Assembly: GCF_038592985.1 (NCBI RefSeq)
Contig: NZ_CP151951.1
Span: 363,001 to 427,000 of the forward strand
Length of the DNA: 64,000 nucleotides
DNA from: Paenibacillus sp. FSL R10-2782
GTDB taxonomy: Bacteria; Bacillota; Bacilli; Paenibacillales; Paenibacillaceae
Reading direction: 5' to 3'
Position numbers and translations under genes: made by a program. Positions within the stretch are counted from its first letter, which is position 1. Each line of letters begins with the position of its first letter. The notes below the pieces were generated by a model. It was not told the origin of the DNA. It searched no databases and saw only the letters and a list, made by a program, of their open reading frames with translations. Shown here piece by piece: positions 1 through 9,234 of the stretch.

Positions 1-2
1 CG

Positions 3-770
3 ACGGTTGGACGCTGCCTGACGCGGTTATACGATTATACGGAAGGCACGGTGCGCTTTGACGGTCAGGATATTTCCAAACTGAACGATAAGCAGCTCAA
101 GCCGCTGCGTCGGCGCATTCAGAGCATTTTTCAGGACCCGTATTCCTCGCTTAATCCGGGTATGAACGTGCTTGACCTGATTGGCGAGCCGATGGACATT
201 CACAGATTGCATCAGGGCAGTGAGCGTAAGGATGCCGTTGTGGCTTTACTTGAAAAGGTCGGGCTGAAGCGGGAGCATTTGTACCGCTACTCGCATGAGT
301 TCAGCGGCGGGCAACGCCAGCGGATTTCTATCGCGCGTGCTTTGTCCGTGAATCCGGAGTTCATTGTCTGTGACGAGCCGATTTCGGCGCTGGACGTGTC
401 TATTCAGGCGCAGGTGATTAATACGCTGGAGGATCTCCAGCAGGAATTCGGACTGACGTATCTGTTCATCGCCCATGATTTGTCGATGGTGCGGCATATT
501 TCAGACCGGATCGGTGTGATGTACCATGGACGATTGGTGGAGGTAGCCGATGCAGATGAGCTGTATGAGCAGCCAGCCCATCCATATACACAGGCGCTGC
601 TGTCCTCTATCCCGGTGCCTGATCCGAGAGCAGTCGGAGAGCGGGACGGTTTTGGGGCGGGCTTTGCCCAATCAGACGGTTCCTTGGCATGGGACAAGGA
701 CGGTGAGAGTGCCACTGAGCTGCGGGAAATCAGCCCCGGCCATTATGTAGCGTACCCGGTTAACCGTTAG
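3..770 (+). CDS. Oligopeptide/dipeptide ABC transporter ATP-binding protein (OppF/DppF type), 5' end cut
   Basis: The gene runs in from outside the window: the reading frame is open from base 3, with residues [10 protein letters not shown] that normally follow the Walker A lysine/threonine. So Walker A lies just upstream and no start can be given. Visible motifs in order are the Q-loop ([10 protein letters not shown]), the ABC signature ([15 protein letters not shown]), Walker B with the D-loop ([14 protein letters not shown]) and the switch histidine (FIAHDLS). The C-terminal [16 protein letters not shown] stretch is the hallmark of the oligopeptide branch. It would power uptake of short peptides at the inner face of the membrane, as the partner of an OppD-like ATPase expected just upstream. 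About 45 residues follow the family domain and are poorly conserved. The family assignment is secure; the transported substrate is inferred. Confidence 0.93.
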   Translation, partial: TVGRCLTRLYDYTEGTVRFDGQDISKLNDKQLKPLRRRIQSIFQDPYSSLNPGMNVLDLIGEPMDIHRLHQGSERKDAVVALLEKVGLKREHLYRYSHEFSGGQRQRISIARALSVNPEFIVCDEPISALDVSIQAQVINTLEDLQQEFGLTYLFIAHDLSMVRHISDRIGVMYHGRLVEVADADELYEQPAHPYTQALLSSIPVPDPRAVGERDGFGAGFAQSDGSLAWDKDGESATELREISPGHYVAYPVNR

Positions 771-818
771 GTTAAGGCTGGTGTACGATGTACGTGATCA
801 ATAAGGAGGCAAAAAACG

Positions 819-1274
819 ATGACTGAATCGACGAACAGAGTACGTATTTCACAATGGGATGCGCTCATGCTGGAATCTTTACGCAGATTAGGCTGGTCCG
901 ATGAGGAGCTAATCCGTCGGGTGCAGCACAATGAACTGCCGTCGGACGGACAGTCCGATTTTGATTATGCAGAGCTTGCCACCGGGCTGGCGTCCAGGGA
1001 GCCAGAGGTTTTTGCCAGCGCGGTAACAGACGGATACCAGATCAAGTACAACACGATACGGGGTATTCGTTCCTGGATTTCCGCTGCGTTCGGGCGTGAG
1101 CCTGAGCTGTCACTGGTGGAAGGAAGCGAAGCCGTTACATCCGAGCTGACGAAGGTTGAGTATGATCGACTAGAGCAGGTGCTGTCGTTCGGCTGGTCGA
1201 TACAGGAAGATCGGCCCGCGACTGGTGATGTTGCGGGATTGTACCGAATTGTGCCTGCTGTGCAGACGGTATAA
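819..1274 (+). CDS. Hypothetical protein, 151 aa, unrecognised
   Basis: A clean AAGGAGG ribosome site lies 8-9 bases before the ATG, and the gene begins 48 bp after the OppF-type ATPase on the same strand, so it may be the last gene of that operon. The protein is acidic and soluble, with no signal peptide or membrane segment. Residues 10-40 look helical (LMLESLRRLGWSDEELIRRV) and the C-terminal part has a short beta-like end. No known domain or catalytic motif was recognised. Position suggests a link to peptide transport, but this is only context. Confidence 0.7.
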   Translation: MTESTNRVRISQWDALMLESLRRLGWSDEELIRRVQHNELPSDGQSDFDYAELATGLASREPEVFASAVTDGYQIKYNTIRGIRSWISAAFGREPELSLVEGSEAVTSELTKVEYDRLEQVLSFGWSIQEDRPATGDVAGLYRIVPAVQTV

Positions 1275-1307
1275 GTTGTGGGTTCTGTTCTGAGTAGGAC
1301 ACAACCT
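1274..1307 (+). terminator. Weak terminator hairpin after the oligopeptide operon
   Basis: An inverted repeat AGTTGTG...CACAACCT directly overlaps and follows the stop codon of the preceding gene, with a pyrimidine-rich tail (TTCCCATCTTTTCT) rather than a clean T run. A plausible but weak intrinsic terminator. Confidence 0.35.
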
Positions 1308-1446
1308 TCCCATCTTTTCTCATACGGTTATCATCGGTTGGAATAGATAGAATGGTTATATTTTCCACCATAAAAGTATAAAATCAAACTCTCTTTTTTA
1401 TGATATAGTTTTCATACATACTGACATAAGAGAGTTGAGGTGCGGC

Positions 1447-2013
1447 ATGACAACACTACAAATTGTCGATCCATTCGTGAATCCGGAATTACGCGTTTTT
1501 CAGGCAGGCGCTGAGGATCAGGAGCAGGTGCAGGAGTTAATTTTACAAACTGCCAGATGGCTGCACAGCAGAGGCTCCACGCAATGGGGCAACCTACTCC
1601 AAGGGAAAGATGATCACAACCTGGGAGGGGCAATTGCACGTGGAGAAGTCATTACTTTCCGCACATCAGAGGATCATGCATTAGCAGGTGCTGTGATTTT
1701 GCAACAGCAGCCCAGTGCGTGGGATCGTAAGCTTTGGGGGCTAGATGATGCTGATTCCGACGGAGGAACCTCAGTATATTTGCATCGCCTGGTTGTGGAT
1801 CGGGATAGAACCGGGAAGGGCTTAGGCCGTGAACTGGTGCAATGGATTGAAAAGGGAATTCGTTTCACAGGCAAAGACCGAATCCGATTAGACTGTATTG
1901 CGGGGAATGACAAGCTAAGCCAGTTTTACCAACAATGTGGCTATACCTATATAGGTGAAACGGGCGGCTATAATATTTTTGAAAAGATGCTAACAGAGGT
2001 AAAGGAAAAATAA
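1447..2013 (+). CDS. GNAT-family N-acetyltransferase
   Basis: The protein has the GNAT acetyl-CoA fold: an N-terminal region of about 80 residues, then VYLHRLVVDRDRTGKGLGRELVQWIEKG, where the R/Q-x-x-G-x-G/A acetyl-CoA loop is RTGKGLG, and the later helix RLDCIAGNDKLSQFYQQCGYTYIGE, a typical GNAT C-terminus. It would transfer an acetyl group from acetyl-CoA to an unknown amine in the cytoplasm. The ATG at 1447 is chosen because GAGGTG lies four bases upstream; a TTG at 1435 would extend it by four residues but has no ribosome site. It stands alone, with its own terminator. Confidence 0.85.
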   Translation: MTTLQIVDPFVNPELRVFQAGAEDQEQVQELILQTARWLHSRGSTQWGNLLQGKDDHNLGGAIARGEVITFRTSEDHALAGAVILQQQPSAWDRKLWGLDDADSDGGTSVYLHRLVVDRDRTGKGLGRELVQWIEKGIRFTGKDRIRLDCIAGNDKLSQFYQQCGYTYIGETGGYNIFEKMLTEVKEK

Positions 2014-2028
2014 AGCCTGAACTGAGTT

Positions 2029-2083
2029 AAGGGGCTGTCCTAGACGTCATGAAAGATGACGGTGGGATAGCTCCTTTTGTTTT
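2029..2083 (+). terminator. Intrinsic terminator after the GNAT gene
   Basis: The arms AAGGGGCTGTCC and GGATAGCTCCTT pair (with G-U pairs), an inner CGTCAT/ATGACG stem continues the hairpin, and TTGTTTT follows. It ends the single-gene acetyltransferase transcript. Confidence 0.75.
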
Positions 2084-2299
2084 AGTCTTTATTCTTTATT
2101 CTATTCGAATATACGTCTAACCACGAATTAGAGTGTTTTATAAATAAGTTTATTCGCTATTTAAAACGTCATAAATAATTATTATAAATATATATTACGT
2201 ATTATATATTGAAATAACTGATTACTTTGTGTTACAACTTTAAGTAAACCTATAGATCAGTTCAGGCATGTATCTTGATAAGTGGAGGGAATGAATATA
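2084..2299 (+). other. AT-rich upstream region of ppdK
   Basis: This 216-bp stretch is strongly AT-rich (many ATATATTA runs) and holds no gene. It must carry the ppdK promoter, but no -35/-10 pair stands out clearly. A GGAGGG ribosome site at 2284-2289 closes it. Confidence 0.5.
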
Positions 2300-4972
2300 A
2301 TGCTGAAAAGAGTGTACTCATTTAACGAAGGTAAGTTGGGGATGAAAGCGCTACTAGGAGGAAAAGGCGCCAATCTCGCGGAAATGACGACACTGGGTCT
2401 TCCGATCCCTCCCGGCTTTACTGTGACTACCGATGCGTGTCGAGCCTATTTTGCTTCCGGCGGCAAGCTCCCGGAGGGTTTGTTGGGAGAAGTCGTCATT
2501 GCCCTGCACGACGTTGAGGAAGCCCAGTCAGCTATATTCGGAGATATGGAGCGGCCTTTGCTGGTCTCTGTCCGCTCAGGCTCGGTAGCCTCCATGCCCG
2601 GTATGATGGACACGATACTGAATCTGGGACTGAATGATGAAACCGTGCGTGGGTTGACAGAGCAGACGGGAAATGAAACCTTCGCCTATGACTGTTACCG
2701 CAGATTTATTCAAATGTTTGGGGAAGTGGTGCTGGGTATCGAATCCAATCATTTTCACCAGCTTCAGGAGCAGAACAAGCAGACCCATGGGCGTGGCAGT
2801 GACCAGGAGGTTAGCGCAGAAGAATGGAAGGAACTGATCGAACATTATAAAGAGCTTGTCACGCAGCAGAGCGGACAGCCGTTTCCGCAGGATGTGTATC
2901 AGCAATTGCAACTAGCGGTGGAAGCTGTATTTCGCAGTTGGAACAATATGCGTGCCAAGGTGTACCGGAAGGCTTACGGCATTCCAGATGAACAAGGGAC
3001 AGCAGTGAATATTCAGGCTATGGTGTTTGGCAATCTCGATAACGACAGTGGAACCGGGGTACTGTTCACCCGTAATCCCTCCACAGGTGCTAATGAATTG
3101 TACGGCGAGTATATGGTGAACGCCCAAGGCGAGGATGTCGTAGCCGGAATACGCACTCCTAGCCCTATTGCCCAGCTTCTGGAGGAGCAGCCGCTGGTCT
3201 ATGAACGTTTGGAAGAGCTAGCTTCCTTGCTGGAGCGTCATCACCGGGATATGCAGGATATCGAATTCACGATTGAAAAAGGTAATTTGTATCTGCTACA
3301 GACACGTAGCGGCAAAAGAACAGCGCAGGCGGCTGTAAAAATAGCTGTGGATCTAGTAGAGGAAGGGATTATCAGCCAAGAGGAGGCTATCCAACGGATC
3401 GAACCGTCCCACATGGAACAATTGCTGCATCGCTCCGTTGACGCTTCCACACCTCTGGTTGCGATTGCCCAAGGTCTGCCTGCATCGCCCGGCGCAGCAA
3501 GTGGGCGTATTGTATTCGACGCAGATACGGCAGAGAATTGGACGAAGGATGGGCAGAAAGTCATCCTGGTCAGTGTGGAGACCTCACCTGACGATCTTCA
3601 CGGGATTATTGCCGCCGAAGGCGTGCTGACGAGTCGAGGGGGGATGACCAGCCATGCGGCGGTGGTTGCGAGAGGCATGGGTAAACCCTGCATTTGCGGT
3701 TGTGAGGCGCTGAGCATTGACCTGGACAGTCGGAGCGTCAGCATCGGTGCCCTGACCTTTCAGGAAGGGGAGGATATTTCGATTGATTCGACCTCCGGGC
3801 AGGTGTATCAAGGCAGTCTGTCGCTGAACGAGCCAGTCATTACACCGGAGCTGCTGAAGCTGCTGGAGATTGCGGATGAAATTCGGACGTTGAAGGTCTA
3901 CACCAATGCGGATACGCCACTCGACGCCGCCAAAGCTCGGAAATTTGGAGCCGAGGGCATCGGGCTTTGTCGTACAGAGCATATGTTTTTCTCAGGCAAT
4001 CGTCTGCCTATCATTCAGGCGATGATTTTGGCCGAGGATCAGGAGGCGCGGGTTCTTCATTTGAATCGTCTGCTCCAAATGCAACAATCCGACTTTGAGG
4101 CTATGTTCAGTGCGATGGACGGTTTACCGATGACCATCCGCTTGCTGGACCCCCCGTTGCACGAGTTCCTACCGAACCTGGAGCAGCTTCAGGAACAACA
4201 GCGGGAGCTTGAGCTTTCCGGCGGCCATGTGGAGGAGCTTCAACGTCTTAAAAGTACCATCTCCAAGGTGCACGACCTGCGGGAGATTAACCCTATGCTG
4301 GGATTGCGCGGTGTTCGGCTGGGCATTCTGTTTCCGGAAATATACGATATGCAGGTTGAAGCGATCTTTAAGGCCGCGGAAGCAGCACTGCGCAAGGGCG
4401 TGGATGTGAGACCAGGGATTATGATTCCGTTGGTCGGACATTCGAATGAACTCAAGCAGATGAGAGAACTGGTCGATGGGGTGGCGACTCAGGTACTTAG
4501 CGAAGAGTTTAAGTGGTTCAGGTATCGGGTGGGCACCATGATTGAGGTTCCAAGAGCCGCCCTGCTGGCAGACAGCGTGGCCCAGTACGCCGACTTTTTC
4601 TCCTTTGGAACCAATGATCTCACACAAATGACCTTTGGTTACAGTCGGGATGATGCCGAAGGTAAATTCCTCGGCTCCTATATGGAAAAAAACATCTTGG
4701 AAGCGAACCCTTTCCAGGTGTTGGATCAGGATGGCGTAGGCAAGCTGATTGAATGGGCTGTTGCCAAAGGCAGGGCAAAAAAGCCTTTTCTGGAGACAGG
4801 TATCTGTGGGGAGCATGGCGGGGATAGTGAGTCTATTCTCTTTTGTCACCGCAGCGGACTGGATTATGTCAGTTGTTCACCGTACCGGGTACCATTTGCC
4901 CGCATTGCCGCCGCTCAAGCAGCCTTGCTTGTTAGAGTGGAGCAGCCTGAGGGAGCGTTGTCTGTTTTGTAG
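2300..4972 (+). CDS. ppdK: Pyruvate, phosphate dikinase
   Basis: PPDK interconverts pyruvate + ATP + Pi and PEP + AMP + PPi. The 890-residue protein has the full family layout: an N-terminal ATP-grasp domain (KGANLAEMTTLGLPIPPGFT near residue 25), the swivelling phosphohistidine domain (SRGGMTSHAAVVARGMGKPC, catalytic His near 452), and the C-terminal PEP/pyruvate TIM barrel (SFGTNDLTQMTFGYSRDD and the catalytic-Cys motif GICGEHGGD near 836). The ATG at 2300 is preferred because GGAGGG lies 10 bases upstream and the protein then begins MLKRVYSFNEG as in the family; GTG 2282 and ATG 2291 are too close to that site. No regulatory kinase/phosphatase gene sits beside it. A strong terminator follows. 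Confidence 0.97.
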   Translation: MLKRVYSFNEGKLGMKALLGGKGANLAEMTTLGLPIPPGFTVTTDACRAYFASGGKLPEGLLGEVVIALHDVEEAQSAIFGDMERPLLVSVRSGSVASMPGMMDTILNLGLNDETVRGLTEQTGNETFAYDCYRRFIQMFGEVVLGIESNHFHQLQEQNKQTHGRGSDQEVSAEEWKELIEHYKELVTQQSGQPFPQDVYQQLQLAVEAVFRSWNNMRAKVYRKAYGIPDEQGTAVNIQAMVFGNLDNDSGTGVLFTRNPSTGANELYGEYMVNAQGEDVVAGIRTPSPIAQLLEEQPLVYERLEELASLLERHHRDMQDIEFTIEKGNLYLLQTRSGKRTAQAAVKIAVDLVEEGIISQEEAIQRIEPSHMEQLLHRSVDASTPLVAIAQGLPASPGAASGRIVFDADTAENWTKDGQKVILVSVETSPDDLHGIIAAEGVLTSRGGMTSHAAVVARGMGKPCICGCEALSIDLDSRSVSIGALTFQEGEDISIDSTSGQVYQGSLSLNEPVITPELLKLLEIADEIRTLKVYTNADTPLDAAKARKFGAEGIGLCRTEHMFFSGNRLPIIQAMILAEDQEARVLHLNRLLQMQQSDFEAMFSAMDGLPMTIRLLDPPLHEFLPNLEQLQEQQRELELSGGHVEELQRLKSTISKVHDLREINPMLGLRGVRLGILFPEIYDMQVEAIFKAAEAALRKGVDVRPGIMIPLVGHSNELKQMRELVDGVATQVLSEEFKWFRYRVGTMIEVPRAALLADSVAQYADFFSFGTNDLTQMTFGYSRDDAEGKFLGSYMEKNILEANPFQVLDQDGVGKLIEWAVAKGRAKKPFLETGICGEHGGDSESILFCHRSGLDYVSCSPYRVPFARIAAAQAALLVRVEQPEGALSVL

Positions 4973-5006
4973 CTGAAAGTAGTCTCTACATTTCAATAAC
5001 ACATTT

Positions 5007-5043
5007 AAGGCAGCCTTGATCCAAAGGCTGCCTTCCTCGTTTT
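5007..5043 (+). terminator. Intrinsic terminator of ppdK
   Basis: A perfect 9-bp stem AAGGCAGCC / GGCTGCCTT with a 10-base loop is followed by CCTCGTTTT. Confidence 0.85.
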
Positions 5044-5160
5044 ACACTATAGTTACCACAATATAGGGGAAAGTTCCGTCAGGAAGTAAAAAATTTAGTT
5101 ATACATGAAAAATGGGGATATCGCGTCTCCCTCTTTTACATATGATGATAAGAGAAGTTT

Positions 5161-5174
5161 TGTAAGCGCTTCAG
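5161..5174 (+). promoter_or_regulatory. Candidate cre (CcpA) box upstream of the sugar ABC operon
   Basis: TGTAAGCGCTTCAG matches the core TGWAANCGNT of the catabolite-responsive element but diverges in its last three bases. It lies 46 bp before the binding-protein start, where CcpA would give carbon catabolite control of the importer. Confidence 0.45.
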
Positions 5175-5219
5175 ATCAGGGTGACATACAACTATGCGAA
5201 GCTACAGGAGGCGGTTAAG

Positions 5220-6518
5220 ATGGACAATTACATGAGCTGGATAAAAATTGGTTTTTTTCTCAGCGTTCTGTTTTTACTTGCAGCGGCATGCACTACCTCT
5301 CCCAAGCTGGAAAACACGGAAGGGAAAAAAGTCCGGCTGACCATGCAAGTCTGGGGGAATCCTGCGGAGGTGAAGGTGTACCAGCGGGCGCTCGATGCAT
5401 TTGAAAAGGAAAACCCGAATATTGAGGTTAAGCTGGTGCCTGTACCGGGAGACCAATATGAGCAAAAGCTGCTGACACAGCTTCAGGGAAGTCGCGGACC
5501 GGACGTGTTTTATTCGTATGAGCCGACGATTGCACGTTTAATTGGGGCGAAGCAGGTACAGCCGTTAGGTGAGTTTTTAAAAAGTGATGCCAGTGATGTA
5601 AAAGCCGAGGATTTCCCGGAAGGATTGTGGGGTCCGGCGAAGCGTGATGGGGAAATCTACGGAGTCACTCCCGATTCCAATCCGATGGTGATGTATTACA
5701 ACAAAAAGGTTTTTAAGGATGCCAGTGTGAAGACACCGCAAGAATATTATGACGAGGGCAAGTGGAACTGGGACGCTTTTGAGGAAGTCACATCGAAGCT
5801 GAAAGCTGCCGGAAAGCAGGGCTATATTGCAGAAAACTGGTGGGCGCACTGGTATTCATGGGTGTGGTCGAATGGTGGCCGGATTTTTGATGAACAAGGC
5901 AAGTATGTACTGGATCACAATGAAAAGGGCAAGGAAGCCTTCCGCTTCATGTACGATATGGTGAACAAGGGAAATGCGGTATATCTCGGTTCGCTTCCCA
6001 AGGGGCAGGGAGCAGATGCGATGTTCATGTCCAACCAGGTCGGTATGCTGGCGGCCGGAAGATGGCTGGAGCCCTTGTTCAGTCAAAATAAAAGCCTCGA
6101 CTTTGATTATATTTACTGGCCCTCCAACACGGGCAAAAATGAACCTGTCGCCATTCCGGTTGCTTACGTAGCCGTAAACAAAAACAGTCCACATCTGCAA
6201 GAGGCTATGAAGATGGCCGCATTCTACGTCTCGGTGAAGGGGCAGGAGGCGCGACTGGTTGAAGGTGGGAATGCCATGGGTACGCTTGCCGCAGCAGATG
6301 AGAGCATTATGAAAAAGGCGACGATTGAGCATTCCAGCTATTTGACCGAAGGACGTGACAAAGGGCATGCGCATGGCTCTGCACTGGCCTACGACGCGCA
6401 GGTACCGGGATTAAACTCGGATATCACGGAGACGATTGACCTGATGTTCCTTGGCAAGCAGGATGCGGCGGCAACGATTGAGAAGCTGAATCAGATCATA
6501 TCCAAGGCGGTCAAGTAG
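5220..6518 (+). CDS. ABC transporter sugar-binding lipoprotein (family 1 solute-binding protein)
   Basis: The N-terminus has a hydrophobic stretch ending in LLAAAC, a lipobox, so the mature protein would be anchored by its cysteine outside the membrane. The body has the extracellular sugar-binding fold: VRLTMQVWGNPAEVKVYQRALDAFEK at the start and the conserved PDVFYSYEPTIARLI region. Two permease genes follow directly, giving a CUT1 importer that lacks its own ATPase and probably borrows a shared MsmX-type ATPase. The ATG at 5220 is chosen because AGGAGGCGG stands five bases upstream; the frame is open further up, but without a ribosome site. The ligand cannot be read from sequence; the neighbouring oxidoreductase suggests a modified sugar or polyol. 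Confidence 0.9.
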   Translation: MDNYMSWIKIGFFLSVLFLLAAACTTSPKLENTEGKKVRLTMQVWGNPAEVKVYQRALDAFEKENPNIEVKLVPVPGDQYEQKLLTQLQGSRGPDVFYSYEPTIARLIGAKQVQPLGEFLKSDASDVKAEDFPEGLWGPAKRDGEIYGVTPDSNPMVMYYNKKVFKDASVKTPQEYYDEGKWNWDAFEEVTSKLKAAGKQGYIAENWWAHWYSWVWSNGGRIFDEQGKYVLDHNEKGKEAFRFMYDMVNKGNAVYLGSLPKGQGADAMFMSNQVGMLAAGRWLEPLFSQNKSLDFDYIYWPSNTGKNEPVAIPVAYVAVNKNSPHLQEAMKMAAFYVSVKGQEARLVEGGNAMGTLAAADESIMKKATIEHSSYLTEGRDKGHAHGSALAYDAQVPGLNSDITETIDLMFLGKQDAAATIEKLNQIISKAVK

Positions 6519-6557
6519 GCACGGAATAAGGCCGTGACCGGGGAGGAAGGTGACAAG

Positions 6558-7430
6558 ATGCAGAAAAAGCATCAAGCGCTATGGGGCTATCTATTCATTA
6601 GCCCCCAGTTTCTGGGCCTGCTATGTTTTTCGCTATTGCCGTTGCTATATGCGTTTTATTTGAGCTTTGTGAATTGGGACGGCTTTGGCGTGCCTTTGTT
6701 TGTCGGCTTGGACAATTTCAGGGGCCAGCTATCTGATCCTGATTTTTGGAAGGCACTTTTCAATACGATGTACTATATGGTGCTGGTGATTCCGGCAGGG
6801 ATTGTATTGGCTCTGCTCGTGGCGATTGTCCTGAACAAAGTGAAGGGCAAGGAAATATACCGTTTGTTCTTTTTCATGCCTGTTGTGACCAGCTCGGTAT
6901 CGGTCGGGGTCATCTGGATGTGGATACTGAACGGCGAATTTGGCATTTTAAATCATCTGCTGCGAGCGATTGGGATTACAGGCCCGATGTGGCTTACGGA
7001 TACGCAATGGGTAATTCCGTCGATTGCGCTTTTGAGCATATGGCTGGGGCTGGGATATAATATGGTCATTTTTCTGGCAGGACTACAGGGCATCTCCAAA
7101 AGCTATTACGAGGCAGCGGAGATTGACGGAGCCAGCAAGCTTCAGCAGCTAAGGTATATTACCCTGCCGCTATTGTCACCAACGACCTTTTTTGTCACCA
7201 TCATGATGGTCATTAGCTCTTTTCAGGTGTTCGATCAGGCGTTCGTCATGACGAATGGGGGGCCAGCCAAGGCAAGCTATACGCTTGTGTACCATATTTA
7301 CGATCAGGCATTCATTGATTTTACGATGGGGGAAAGTGCTGCGGCAGCAATGATTTTGTTCGCAATTATTCTTGTCTTTACCCTGCTGCAATTTAAAATG
7401 CAAAAGAGGTGGGTGCACTATGGAGACTAG
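6558..7430 (+). CDS. Sugar ABC transporter permease (MalF/UgpA type)
   Basis: An integral membrane subunit with about six hydrophobic segments and the cytoplasmic EAA loop (YYEAAEIDGASKLQQLRYITLPLL) that docks to the ATPase. With the next permease it forms the channel for the sugar delivered by the lipoprotein upstream. ATG 6558 has GGAGGAAGG seven bases upstream; a GTG at 6534 would add eight residues. Its stop overlaps the next gene by 11 bp, showing translational coupling. Confidence 0.93.
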   Translation: MQKKHQALWGYLFISPQFLGLLCFSLLPLLYAFYLSFVNWDGFGVPLFVGLDNFRGQLSDPDFWKALFNTMYYMVLVIPAGIVLALLVAIVLNKVKGKEIYRLFFFMPVVTSSVSVGVIWMWILNGEFGILNHLLRAIGITGPMWLTDTQWVIPSIALLSIWLGLGYNMVIFLAGLQGISKSYYEAAEIDGASKLQQLRYITLPLLSPTTFFVTIMMVISSFQVFDQAFVMTNGGPAKASYTLVYHIYDQAFIDFTMGESAAAAMILFAIILVFTLLQFKMQKRWVHYGD

Positions 7431-8250
7431 GCAAAACAGCAGGGATTTCCTGCGCCATGTGCTGCTCGCTGTCGGCTCTCTGATGATGTTTTTTCCCTTC
7501 CTGTGGACGGTTCTCAGTTCTCTGAAGGATATTTCGCAAATTTTTGTCGTCCCACCCCAATGGATTCCCGATCCGTTTGTATGGAGTAATTATCCAGCTT
7601 CACTGGAGGCTATGCCCTTCGTGCAGGCGTACATGAACAGCTTTTATATTACGGTCATTATCGTGACAGCGACGCTGATTAGCGCGTCCATGGCGGCGTA
7701 TGCTTTTGCCAAAATCCGCTTTCCGGGGTCGAATGTCCTGTTTATCCTGTTCCTTGCTACGATGATGGTGCCCAAACAGGTAACGATGATCCCGCTGTAT
7801 TTGGTGATGGACCGCATCGGGTGGCTGGATACGCATTGGTCGCTGATTGTACCCGGAGCGTTGTTTAACGCGTTTGCGGTGTTCCTGCTGCGCCAGTTCG
7901 TGATGGGGATTCCGCGCGATCTGGAGGAAGCGGCGGTCATGGACGGGGCGGGGTACATTCGTATTTACTGGAGTGTCATTCTGCCACTGATTCGCCCAGC
8001 GTTAGCCGCGATTGGGATTTTTACCTTTTTGGGCGCCTGGAACAGCTTTCTCGATCCGCTGATTTACCTCAATACACCAGAGAAATTCACGGTTCCACTG
8101 CTGCTCAACAATTTTAAAGGGCTGTATACCGCGGATTGGTCGCTGATGATGGCGGGTACTACCATTTCCGTCGTTCCGGTGCTGCTCGTCTATATGATTG
8201 CTCAGAAGCAAATTATCGAAGGCATAACCTTGACGGGCATCAAGGGGTAG
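7420..8250 (+). CDS. Sugar ABC transporter permease (MalG/UgpE type)
   Basis: Second membrane subunit of the importer. It has an N-terminal membrane anchor (LLAVGSLMMFFPFLWTVLSS), several further membrane helices and the EAA loop LEEAAVMDGAGYIRIYWSVI. The start at ATG 7420 lies inside the end of the previous gene with GAGGTGGG just upstream. Its 3' end overlaps the convergent AraC gene by 11 bp, so the two transcripts share an end and there is no room for a separate terminator. Confidence 0.93.
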   Translation: METRQNSRDFLRHVLLAVGSLMMFFPFLWTVLSSLKDISQIFVVPPQWIPDPFVWSNYPASLEAMPFVQAYMNSFYITVIIVTATLISASMAAYAFAKIRFPGSNVLFILFLATMMVPKQVTMIPLYLVMDRIGWLDTHWSLIVPGALFNAFAVFLLRQFVMGIPRDLEEAAVMDGAGYIRIYWSVILPLIRPALAAIGIFTFLGAWNSFLDPLIYLNTPEKFTVPLLLNNFKGLYTADWSLMMAGTTISVVPVLLVYMIAQKQIIEGITLTGIKG

Positions 8251-9097
8251 GGGCGTTTCCCTGCTCCTTTTTCTGTTCTTTTCGATACTGTAACGGGGTA
8301 TACCCGGTGCATTGCTTGAACACACGGCCAAAATGGGCAATGCTGTCAAAGCCCGTTTTTTCAGCGATCGTTGTCACTTTCCAGCTCGTTTCACTCAAAT
8401 ACGCCCGGGCCTGTTGGACTCGAACATCCTGAAGATATTCAACCAGGGTGAAGCCTGTCGTCTGTTTGAAAATACGACACAAATACGTGCTGCTGATATA
8501 AAAATGCCTTGCCAGTTGATCCAGAGTCAGCCTCTCCGCATAGTGGGCATGCAGGTATTCGATGACCGCATACACTCGCTGCTGCTTCTCGCTGCGTTCC
8601 GGCGCAATGGTATCGGGGGTGGAGGATTGTATGCGGCCGATTCGGATAAGCAGTTGGAGCAGCAAGCTTTGGAGGTACATATGGCGGTATGCATGATCTT
8701 GATGATACTCATCCAGCATTTGCTGGAACAGATGCTCCAGCTCGCACTGTTCCTCCGCCGAAGGGCGAAGCAAAAAGCTTTTCTCCGGCAGGAGGGGCTG
8801 CTTCTGACCCCCGTAAGGCACGGTGTTTGTTAATGTGGAGACAAATTGCTCATCAAAGTTGATCAAAATTCGTTCATGACTACCGCTGCCTTTATTACTC
8901 GTACGGTGGAAATCATGCTTGCTGATCCAAATCAGATCGCCCTTCTGTAGAGCGTATACCCGCTGATTAATGTAATAGTAGCGCTCTCCTGCCAGCAGAT
9001 AATAGATTTCATGTGCTTGGTGAACATGGTCGGCGGACATACTGAACGGCTCCGTCCGTAGCGCTTGCTCGATGGCAAAACGGGGTGTGGCGATCAC
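8240..9097 (-). CDS. AraC-family transcriptional regulator with cupin sensor domain
   Basis: The N-terminal ~130 residues form an AraC-type cupin (HQAHEIYYLLAGERYYYINQRVYALQKGDLIWI), followed by a double helix-turn-helix AraC DNA-binding domain (LDQLARHFYISSTYLCRIFKQTTGFTL and VTTIAEKTGFDSIAHFGRVFKQ). It probably senses a sugar and controls the importer and/or the divergent oxidoreductase. GTG 9097 is preferred because AAAGGAG precedes it by nine bases; the frame continues upstream to 9220 but would then overlap the oxidoreductase promoter and its 5' end. Confidence 0.88.
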   Translation of the reverse strand: MIATPRFAIEQALRTEPFSMSADHVHQAHEIYYLLAGERYYYINQRVYALQKGDLIWISKHDFHRTSNKGSGSHERILINFDEQFVSTLTNTVPYGGQKQPLLPEKSFLLRPSAEEQCELEHLFQQMLDEYHQDHAYRHMYLQSLLLQLLIRIGRIQSSTPDTIAPERSEKQQRVYAVIEYLHAHYAERLTLDQLARHFYISSTYLCRIFKQTTGFTLVEYLQDVRVQQARAYLSETSWKVTTIAEKTGFDSIAHFGRVFKQCTGYTPLQYRKEQKKEQGNAPTP

Positions 9098-9234
9098 ATC
9101 AACGGTCTCCTTTACGAGAGAATTCAAGAGGATAATATATGTATACTTTAAGGATAAATTCACAATAAATGCGAAGAATTCGCTCTTTCTTATACTATAA
9201 AATAAAAGTAATTCATGCAAAGGGTGTGAGCCAA

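Noticed and set aside
9169..9234. Longer N-terminus of the Gfo/Idh/MocA enzyme from ATG 9169
   Set aside because: The extra residues are not of the family and would cover the promoter region shared with the AraC gene; TTG 9235 fits better.
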